From: Alviniconcha marisindica
Lineage: Eukaryota > Mollusca > Gastropoda > Provannidae
Direction of reading: 5' to 3'
Assembly (NCBI GenBank): GCA_018857735.1
Contig: JABMCL010002757.1
Coordinates: forward strand, 726,501-790,500
Length of the DNA stretch: 64,000 bases
The translations under genes were made by a program, and so were the position numbers. The notes beneath the pieces are model-generated. The model ran no database searches and had not been told where the DNA came from. It was given only the letters and a program-made list of their open reading frames with translations. Shown here in pieces: positions 1 through 10,000 of this stretch (positions are counted from its first letter, which is position 1; each line of letters starts with the position of its first letter).

Positions 1-483
1 TAATTTTCCCGAAGGAATAAAACCTTAAATTTTTTAATATACACTCAAAGCGCTTTACAATTTCCACACCAGTTCACTATAAAATAAAATAGCTGTAAAC
101 AATCTCTCATGAAGTACTATGAAACAGGCACACGCAAGTATAGCTCTGGCCATCAAATGAGTGCAGGCAGACTTCCCTTTCTCAATGCAAGGTACTGCAA
201 ATCGTCATTAAACTCATTGATTATCTCAAGGAGCTCACTGCATGGAAACCTGAAATAATCCTAGATCATCGTACACGTCCAATGGATTTATTCAGTTACG
301 AAAAATATCTCTTCATATTCTTCAATTGTGCATGTGGTGGGCGGATGGTTTGAAAGACACTAGGCTAGCTGAAATCTCTCTCTAGATCTCTTCAACATTT
401 TGTCTCCATGTTAGACTTGTCTTCTGTGGTACAAAACCAAACCAGAAAACAAAGCCAAGTTTTGACAACTTTTGTTTAATGCA
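1..483. other. Intron or upstream sequence of ERGIC2 copy 1; repeat-like left end
   Basis: No exon is visible. The reverse strand of bases 1-65 carries the motif TGTAAAGCGCTTTGAG followed by AT-rich sequence, which resembles the 3' tail common on invertebrate LINEs and SINEs, so the left edge may be a retroelement end on the - strand. In gene copy 2 the interval between exon 2 and the G-rich array is only about 320 bp. Here I find no match to exon 2, so copy 1 exons 1-2 lie left of the window or are missing. Confidence 0.4.
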
Positions 484-1140
484 TTAGCAGGGTAGGGGTG
501 CAGAGGATGAAGGGGAGGGGGGGGGGGGCTATGGGTAGAATGAATGGGGGTCAGTTGGGGGTGGGGGGTGAGGAGGAGGGGGGTAGAAAGGATAGATGGG
601 AGTAAAGAGGATGGATAGGGGTAGAAAGAATTGATTGGGGCAGAAGATGGGGATAGATTTGGTGGATGGGGGTAAAGAGGATGGAGGGGAGGGGGAGGAT
701 GGCTAGGAGTTAGAAAGGATGGCTGGGGGTAAAGATGTGAATGGGGGGTGGGGGGGAGGGAATGGATGGAGGGTAGAATCGATGGATGGGGGGGTGAAGA
801 GAATGGATTGGGTGAAGAGAATGGATTGGGTGAAGGGAATGGATTAGGGGTAGAGCGGATGGCTAGGGGTTAGAAAGGATGGCTGGGGATAAAGATGTGA
901 TGGAGGGGGGAGGGGAAGGATGGTAGGGTGGTAGAAAAGATGGATGGGGGGTAAAGAGAATAGTTTGGGTCAGAGGATGTGGATAGATTTGATGGATGGG
1001 GGTAAATAGGATGGATGGGGGTTAAAAGGATGGCTTGGGGTAAAGAGGATGGGTATGGTAGATGGGGTGGATGGAGGTAGAGATGATGGGGGGGGGGTGT
1101 AAAGAGGATGGATGGAGGTAGAAAGGATGGCTGGGGGTAT
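484..1140 (+). repeat. G-rich purine minisatellite, first block (ERGIC2 copy 1 intron 2)
   Basis: Degenerate tandem units of about 18-25 bp built on GGATGGATGGGGGTAGAAA, with many runs of 4-10 G. The G-rich strand is the sense strand of the gene, so the intron RNA could form G-quadruplexes. The matching intron of copy 2 has the same kind of array, so the array is older than the gene duplication. Long proline- and histidine-rich reading frames on the other strand come only from this repeat. Confidence 0.9.
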
Positions 1141-1536
1141 CAACATCTTCTCTCAAGCAAGCCATAAAAACTCATCTCTTCAAATCTGCATATAATTAAT
1201 AACCCCCCCCCCCACACACACACACACACACCTATGTGTGTGTGTGTGTGCAATATCCCACTGTACATTTTTGTATTTGCAGTATATCTACTTGTATCGT
1301 ACATGTGTGCTCAAATCAGAGTTTGGTCATGTTTGGTTACTGACAACTTTGGTTTATTTACTGAAATTGCTGTATGTAAATTCTTGCGTGGTTGGCGGTC
1401 GTATGGCCTGGAACCTTTTTATTTTATCCATTGTATGTGTTTGTACATTTTTCTTGAGCTTTTTGTACGGCACACTGTGCCCTAGATCATGCTAGGGATC
1501 ATGCGCCATAGAAATGTCCATTATTATTGTTATTAT
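1141..1536 (+). mobile_element. 5'-truncated LINE 3' end inserted in the G-rich array
   Basis: Bases 1149-1199 read SLKQAIKTHLFKSAYN followed by a stop, which resembles the extreme C-terminus of ORF2 of L2/CR1-like LINEs (usual form SFKxxLKTHLF). A short 3' UTR follows, ending in GCGCCATAGAAATGTCC and an ATT-type microsatellite tail, as in many invertebrate LINE ends. The piece sits between two halves of the G-rich array; the array in gene copy 2 is uninterrupted, so this is a copy-1-specific insertion. It also contains a (CA)n/(TG)n inverted pair at 1213-1250. Confidence 0.6.
1213..1250. repeat. (CA)n-CCTATG-(TG)n inverted microsatellite
   Basis: About nine CA units, a short spacer, then about eight TG units, so either strand can fold into a hairpin. 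A run of 11 C lies just before it (1203-1213). Confidence 0.9.
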
Positions 1537-1925
1537 AAAGAGGATGGGTACGGTAGATGGGATGGATGGAGGTAGAGATGATGGAGGGGGTGTAAAGAGG
1601 ATGGATGGGGGTAGAAAGGATGGATGGGGGTAGAAAGGATGGATGAGGGTAAAGAGGATGGATGGGGGTGGAGATGATGGAGGTGGGAGGGGACAGAGAG
1701 GATGGATTGGGGGAGAGGGATGGGGGTGGTACAGAGGATGGATTGAGGGAAGGTAATAGGATGGATGGAGGGGATTGGTGGGTGGAATGGATGATAGATG
1801 GGCTGGAGGAAGAAGAGGGGGTGGGGGGTTAGAGAGGAGAGATGGGGGGTATGGATGTGGAGGGGGGTGTAGAGAGGATGGATGGTGGGTGTAGAGGACT
1901 GACACAGAGGGGATAGAGTTTGCTT
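1537..1925 (+). repeat. G-rich purine minisatellite, second block
   Basis: Continuation of the array at 484-1140 after the LINE insertion, with the same GGATGGATGGGGG-type units. It ends where ordinary intron sequence shared with copy 2 begins (TAACAAACACCA, matched near 22,694). Confidence 0.9.
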
Positions 1926-2502
1926 ATGTAACAAACACCACTAGGGCAGTAGAACGCCATTAAATCCACAACTATTCTCACACTTTGTAGCCAGCATGTT
2001 ACCACTGTTTTGCACCCTTTCTATAAGAAATGCAAGAGGTAACATTTTGGTTCTTGCTTCTTGACTTTTAGATCTATTTCTACTTTCATACCTAGCTAGT
2101 TTACTGACTCAGGGAAACTGTCAGACTAGAAGTAGAAGTCAGACTTTTAGCTGTATGTAATTGCAAGCTCAGGTAGTATGCTGGTGTATATAAATTATAA
2201 CACAGCTAATACTAATAGTAGTAATTATTATATCATTATTTATGTTCTGAATGGGCTAACAGTTTTATTTTTCTTCTGTGTCTGTCACATATGGGTGTTT
2301 GGGGAGAGGGGGCAGGAAATGTGTTGATCTACCTTCATCTTCATCCATTTAGTGGCCACACTTGTTGATTGCACTACTACTTTTACTTTCATCTTTGCAG
2401 GTATTTGTTTGTTTTCCAGTCGGTGTCACTAGTTGAGAATACCTTTGCAGTTTGACACTTTCTGAAAGATCTTTCTGAAAGCTTGTTCTGATATTGTTGC
2501 AG

Positions 2503-3151
2503 GAAAATCAAGATCAATGTTGACATCACAGTAGCCATGAAGTGCATGGGTGAGTATTTAAACATGACCATGTTAATAATGATTATATATATATATATAT
2601 ATATATATTATATCATGATATGTATGTTGCATTTGCAGAACATACCTGCAGATTTAATGTTCTGAATGTATTGAACTTTGAAGGACAAAGGAAGCTAGAT
2701 AGACATTTAAAGACAGCGTCTGGCTAAAACAGGTCTATGTCATTTTTAAAAGGCATTCCAAGGGAAGACACGTTGGCCTGAGATTAATGAGAACAGAGGA
2801 AATGCACAAATGTTTTTATTTGCAGGCTCCAGACACAAAATGACAACACTTGCAGCTATATTTTTGTGACTTTTTAATGTTTCCTTTTTAACAAATGAGA
2901 CCATAAATTGACTGAAAAACTTCTGTGAGTCTTTCTTCTTCTTTTTTTATCAACAGGGTTTATGATATTTCTTCATCAGGGGCCCTTTTAAGTTTTTTGA
3001 TAGCGAACTCCAGAACTGGTCAACTCACTTTGTGGTAAGCAGCAGATGGTTGTGGTTTGTGACAGACTGCATTGCAAGCTGCATCAACATTAACACCAGC
3101 AGTTTGCAACAGATTAAGTTTACACCGAAAGTAAAAATATCTTTTGGCTGA

Positions 3152-3182
<31 letters not shown>

Positions 3183-3990
3183 AACCCCTCTTCCATCTGT
3201 GTAGTGAGAATCATAGCTCATTGCTTTTGCCTGAAAAGGGTTTTTGGATAAAAATATGACATGAAGGAAAATTTTGAACTATGTCTGTTGTGATAGATTT
3301 TTAAAAAAAGAAGAAGAAAAAGAAGAAGCTAATGCACTGTGATAAGCAGACCTGTCATTGTCAGTCAAAAACATCTTTAAATGAGAACATAAGAATTACA
3401 TTTAGACTGATAAAAACAACTGCTGTGTACATCATGTGGAGCTATCATGCCATTACTTACTTACATGCTGCCTTTACACCTAACAGAATATTGGGCAAAC
3501 ATCCTCAATAATTATCTGGTCAGTCACTCAATGGTGCCCAGCTGTTGCCGAGATCCTTCAGCCCCGCCTCTACCATTCTGCACCACGTTGTTTTGGGCCA
3601 CCCTTTTCTCCTCTGCCCGTGTAACATGAAAAGGTCTCACTGAGCTAACCTCTCTTTCACATCTCACTCCCAGCCCCCAACACCTTCCCATCCTGTCTTG
3701 TCCCATTGTCTTCGCTTTCTGACCCACCCACACATAGATAAAAAACAGCAGCAAAATATCTTGTTGCACAGATATAGGAGCAGATGTTCTGGACCAGACT
3801 GGACAAGATGTGTTCAGCTACGGGATACTGATGGAAGAGCCAGCATACTTTGAGTTGTCACCAAAGCAGCAGAAGTATTTGGAGTTCATGCAGCTGAAAA
3901 ATGATTACCTGCGGCAAGAATACCATGCCCTTCAGGAGTTAATGTGGGGGTCTGACGAGCCTACTTTTTTGGGTGGTATGCCTCCCAGGT

Positions 3991-4034
<44 letters not shown>

Positions 4035-7000
4035 ATGTGTGTGTGTGCATGTGTGTGTGTGTGTGGTACTAGAAAACAAACTATATATACTTTGTTAAGT
4101 ATGCCGATTATTTGTTACTTTGTCATGTGTATTATTCACGTGACATTAACCCATTAAAAGGCTATGTCTGTCTTTAAAACTACTTATTTTGTTGTTGCTG
4201 ATCTGCTGCCAGCTACAACCTAAGAGTGGTTAAAACTTACTACTTCAACTGATTTTTGCCATCATGTTTTATCCACAAAGCTTTTCTGGCAGCTGCATTT
4301 TGGCTTCAGAGGGCAGACTGACATTTTGGCTTGGGAGGGCAGACTGGCTTTGTTGTTGTTAATTTGTTTTGCTTTTGTCCCCACAGGGAAGACATGAAAT
4401 CTGGGGTACCAGATGCATGTCGTGTTCACGGAAGCCTGGAGGTCAGCAAGGTGGCAGGCAACTTCCATATTACTGCAGGAAAGTGAGTCTCTCTGCACTG
4501 CCTGGGTGGAGTGGGTAGAGGGTTCCTGGCTGCCAATCACCAGTGCAGCTTCAGCCAATCAGAACCTTGCAAATAATATTTTGCCCCAAACGTTTTTTCT
4601 AGTACCACACATTTGCCTCACAAGCTAAAGTATTGCAACAAAGCGGAAGACTGTTTGAGCCAAACATAACCATCCAAGTAAGCAGTAGCTCACATTCACT
4701 GATGGCGGGAGGTATCAGCTGCAATGAAATGAGGCAAATTAAGTTCATCTGATTGCTGGGTTCAGACTCTAATCAGCACACTCCGCCAGTCAACACAGTA
4801 CCACATGGACACCAGGTCAAAAGCTGGTGTGAATCTGTTGGAGGCAGGGCCTAGAGCTCAGCACAGAACCCTCAATTGGGTCCACTTGCATGTGCCTTTG
4901 CAAGTAAGTATTATCAAGGAATCCCATGCCATTTAAAGTGTTGAACAGAAAGAATGCTGCAGTTTTTCAAAAGTCTGAAAATGTGTTGGTTATCTCCCTT
5001 AAAGGGACAGCCACCTTGTTAAAATATCTTGTCTAGATCTCCCTATGCAGCATTGTCTCCTTTGAGTGACAGTGAGGTGAAGTTTTTCCAAATTTGCATG
5101 TTTACACTTGCATGTCACTTTCAGCAACTTTGCTCAGATTTTAAGGTAACGGCAGTGGTGGAAAGATGAAAGTGAGAGACTTCAAGATTTGTGCACTTGA
5201 CAGGTTCAGCTACTTGACTTCAACATTGTTACACATTATTGATAGGGCACACAAAACTTTCAATGTTTTATAAATTATATGCAGCATCTTGTAAAAGAGA
5301 TATAACTGGTGCATTTTCTACATCAGTGGAAAACTTGATATTGGCATTATATCAGATTATTTGAGGGAGATCTTAGAAACTCAGTGAGTTAGATTTAGAG
5401 ACAATGTCAGCTGAGTACTTGTTCTTCTTGTATTACTGTATGCTTATTATCATGCATCACTCTCTTTCAAAGACATGTCAAAATGATGGAGCAGAGGTTT
5501 AAATTTTTTACAGATTTTCACCCATTCCAGTGACCCTCTTTACTGTTGTTACAATGAAGTCTGTCATTTACTGATTGGTGGTGTATTTTAGGTCAGTGCC
5601 TGTGATACCCAAAGGACACGCCCACATTGCATTTATGATTGAAGGCAGTGGTAAGCAGTGCATGTTGCATTTTTACCCTCCATTACCCAATGGTATGGTG
5701 TTGTATTTTAGGTCAGTGCCTGTGATACCCAAAGGACACGCCCACATTGCTTTTATGATTGAAGGCAGTGGTAAGCAGTGCATGTTGCATTTTCACCATC
5801 CATTGCCCACTGGTGTTGTATTTTAGGTCAATGCCTTCATCCCAAGGATACAGCCACATTGCATTTATGATGGAAAACAGTGGTAAACAGTGCATGGCAG
5901 CTCTCCTAGACTTGCCTTTCCTAAGTCGTTTATATGTATTCCTGGCATGTAGTGGTTGGTGCATTTATTTTGCAAATCTTCTGGTCTGTCACTGTGTGCT
6001 TTAACAAACTAACTCAGTGTTTGTGCATGTAGGTAATTGTTTGCATTCTCATACCAATCGCACCAATCCCCCCCCACCATCCCGCCCCCACCCCGACTGC
6101 TTTTGGTTTATACCTGTTGTTCAGTTTCACTGCATTTGTGTGTGTGAATTTTGTGGATTGGTGGGTGAGTGGGGGGCTTCTTTTGTGTATGTGAGCATGT
6201 ATGTGTGTTTTTGTTTCAGTGCTTGCCCAGCTTCTTGCTAACAGTAACATTTACTAATTTCATATTGGGTGGCATGTGACGTATGGATCTTTGACCAGTA
6301 AAGGCAGTTGAACCTCTTCACTGCATGGTAGCTTCTTTCATTTGATGGGGAGAATGTTGCCTATTGTAGAATGAAGGGCTATCACTTGCATTTTGCTTTG
6401 GTGTTTAATGAACCATGAGAATGAAATGTAGAGATATGGGGTGCAGTAACTGCCTGTGATGCATTGTTTGGTGTTGATATTAACACAGAGCAGTGGACAT
6501 CCCTAGCCTTGGTCACACTCACTATGCAGCTCTTTTAGACATGGAGGGTAAGTTCATGGGGGCTGCACGGTATGTATAAAAACAGCAAGGACGCAGAGCA
6601 TAAACTGAAGGGGGTTAGGTTGTATGTACTTGAAACTGACTTTCTGCAGAGAGAAAAAAATTGTCCACAGGGAAAAGAAATCTGCGGTAAGAAGAAGAAG
6701 GAAGCACCAGATTTAGTTCTGCACTGAATCACTTGCAAAACATATGGAGTGTGTTCACATGTGGCTATCACCCGTCTTGGTCACATTGTGAAGTCAGTCA
6801 CTTGCTGTTACTCTCAAGGGCAGGTAATAGGCTTGAACGCAGGCAATAGGCTTGAACGCGGTCATTCCTACCGGCTTCTGCACCATGTTTTGGCCAAGTT
6901 CAAGAAACTCACCTTGTTGCCATGTGCTGTCTTTGCAACAGAAGTAAATGGTGAAACATTTATTTTGAGTCTGGATTTGTCCACGCCCACCTGTTACATA

Positions 7001-10000
7001 CCAAAACAGCAAGGACAGAGATGGTAAGCTGAAATGGATTGTTATGTGTGTACAAAAACAGCTTGAAGCTAGGCTAACTGCTTTCGGGGTGTTCATGGCA
7101 CTAACGATCAGCGGTTGGTGCCGTGAACACCGACCGTCGGTGCCGTGAACACCCCGAAAGCAACATCAAGGAAACACTGTGTGTAAAACTTAAAGCTAAA
7201 AAGTGACCACAGATGCAATTCTTTATGCACATTTTAGAAGGAGAAATGTCCCACACCAACAATAGAAGTTCAGAGAAGCATCAACCAGTCAGAATACTTC
7301 AACAAATATTCCACACACAAAAATGGAAACTAAAGCTGAGCAATGGAATGAAAGCTTTGTTCAAAAGCCAGCTGTCTATTGACAACGAAAGACATCCACA
7401 GCTACACTCAAATGAAGGAAATAATATTTGCTTGAATGCTAACATCAGACTTAAATCAATGCAATAAAATGAAAGAAATTACATTCATCAGACTTGAATG
7501 ATCATGCATTTCACCTGTCAGCATCATGCCTCATGGTTGTCAAACAGAGTTTGTGATGAGAGAAGGGGGCTTAGAGCTTACCGCAGAACCCTTCACTACT
7601 TTCCCCCAGTAGACCAGTCATGCCAATGTTATGAGAATTGTGGATAAAATGTGTTGCCCTACTTTCTACAAAGCAGATTAAAAGATAAACATTTGCTTGT
7701 GGAACAATAATCATCTGCTACAGCCAGTCAGTAAATCAGGTCACTTACAAAGATGACCCACTTGTCCTATGCGACCTGGGCAGCCTCAGAACTTATACAA
7801 ACATAGTTCCTTGCAGCTGTACACCATTTCAATAGTAAATACCGATAATAAAACCTCAAATCAAACCCTGTGAGAACTTAGCTGTTTCATCATGTCATTG
7901 TTTCAGTTTGTGTTTTGAACATCTGTCAAATTTGCCAGAAAGAAGACGTACCACCAGGCGGTACATCATTTGCTTCCCTCTTTGATTTTGTCCTTGACAT
8001 GTTTAGTCACTCAAGCAGCAAACTGAATATATGGATGGCGTAGCCTACTGCTGTAAGCAAACACACCATGTAGGCCTACTTATGCTTTATCCCACTTCAA
8101 GTGGTTGTGGCAGCCAGCAAAGTGGGAATACAGTGCAGAAAACTGCAACTACGTTTCTTGATGTCAGTGGCATTGGCATGCTTTTGTTCTTCAGCTGTGT
8201 GAAACAAACATGTACAAGTCTGTAACTTTATTCCATCTCATTGCATAAACATAGCTGAGCTCCATAAAAATCTTTCCAGCACCGGCTGAGTCAACACTGT
8301 TCAGGCATTGACAAATCTGCTGCTTTGTTCTGGATAATCTTACTAATGCACACATTAAGGTCAACATGCTTTCAAAATGTTATGTAAAATACCAGAAGCT
8401 AAAGCACAATTACAACGTATTGTGGCTACTTTTGTGATGTCCTGTGTGAGAGACACAAAAACAAATGACAATCTACTTACCGCAGGCCAAAATGGTCTGA
8501 ATATTATGAGGAGAATATTTCACAGCTACAAATAAAATATACATGTTCTATTAGGCTCTGGTTGTCCTATTTTATATGTGTCAATAAGCATACTTTTGGG
8601 AAGCAGGTGCCACCAGATTTAGCATTGCTGCTTGCTTTTTTAACCAGAACAGTAGATTGACTAGACAAGTTACTTAATTACTTGCCCTGAGATATGTCTG
8701 TGCATTTGAGTCTTTGTTGTCAAAATATGTGTATTTGTAAAATAATTAGTAATTGCTTTGGGCCATTACAGGTTAGGTGTGCTGTCCGTTATTATTAACA
8801 TGGTTAGTTTCATGTAGTCTTGGTGGCCTATATGCTGTGTAACTAAAATGCATATCTATAGCATGGCATCTCCACCAACAAGGGATTGGCACTGCATGCT
8901 TTGCAAGCTGATAAACAAAATAAATAGTAATTAAAAAAAAAAAAGTGCCAGATGACATAGTGTTTGTATACATGTACACAATTATCTCCTATGATTGTCA
9001 TCTGCTGTACCTCATTTGTGCATACGCTGTGTTTCAGACTACAACTTCTCCCACAGGATTGATCACTTCTCTTTTGGCGACCCTGTCACTGGAGTTGTCT
9101 ACCCTTTGGATGGAACCCTTTACATCACAAACAGCAGTAAGTGAAGTGGGTTATTAGCACAGAAGGTGTGGAATGACTAGAGAAACTTCAAGCAACTTGT
9201 TCAGGTGAAAAATCCTGCCTTTGCAACCTTGCCACTAAAAAAGTGCATCCAGGTGTAGCAACAAAGTCTAATGCTGTTCATTTCAGTGGTAAAGCATTTG
9301 CCTGCCTGTACAGTCAAGGGACGAACAGATGGTGGGTGGATGGTAGTTGTATGAAAAGTTGATTGGCTTCTGGACCCCAACTGTGCTGGATCAGAAAAGG
9401 GAAGGGAGAAAGTTTGGACAAGTCAGAGCCTGGTTGTAAAGACAAACACTAGCTTTACCCTCATGCCTGCTGACCCCTCAAGCCAGTAATGGGTTGCCTC
9501 TGGACTGACTGCAGGGACCTTATTAGTCTTCACTGTGTCTAAGAAGAGGTTACTTTTGTCCACAGACTTCCACTTCTACCAGTACTTCATCCAGGTGGTG
9601 CCCACAGAAGTGCGCACCTACACCAACAATGTGGACACATACCAGTTTGCTGTCACTGAGCAGGTAATAAATGATTCTCTTCCCAAGTTCTGGTCCACAC
9701 TGAACCAGAATGATTTGAGACTTGCAGCCAGTCTGAGACTTGCCTGAGACTTGCAGCCAGTCTTAATATGACTTCATGGACTGTTCATGAAGTCTGAATG
9801 ATTGACACAGCGTATCATGCATCCAGGACACTATTTACTAGCATTGTTCAAGCTTTGCAGTTTGGGTTCTGTGAAGGAACCTTTACAAGCTCTCAAGAAT
9901 GCTACTGGTTGACTGGTTTCAAGTGCTGATGAGACATTGTGCATATGAAGGGGGGATTAATTAAAAAAGGTTTTACAATTTGCTGTGCAGTGCAACCTCA

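Noticed and set aside
1..480. ERGIC2 copy 1 exons 1-2
   Set aside because: No sequence resembling copy 2 exon 2 (SIMTFCLIII...) or exon 1 is present, so no claim is made that they exist in this window.
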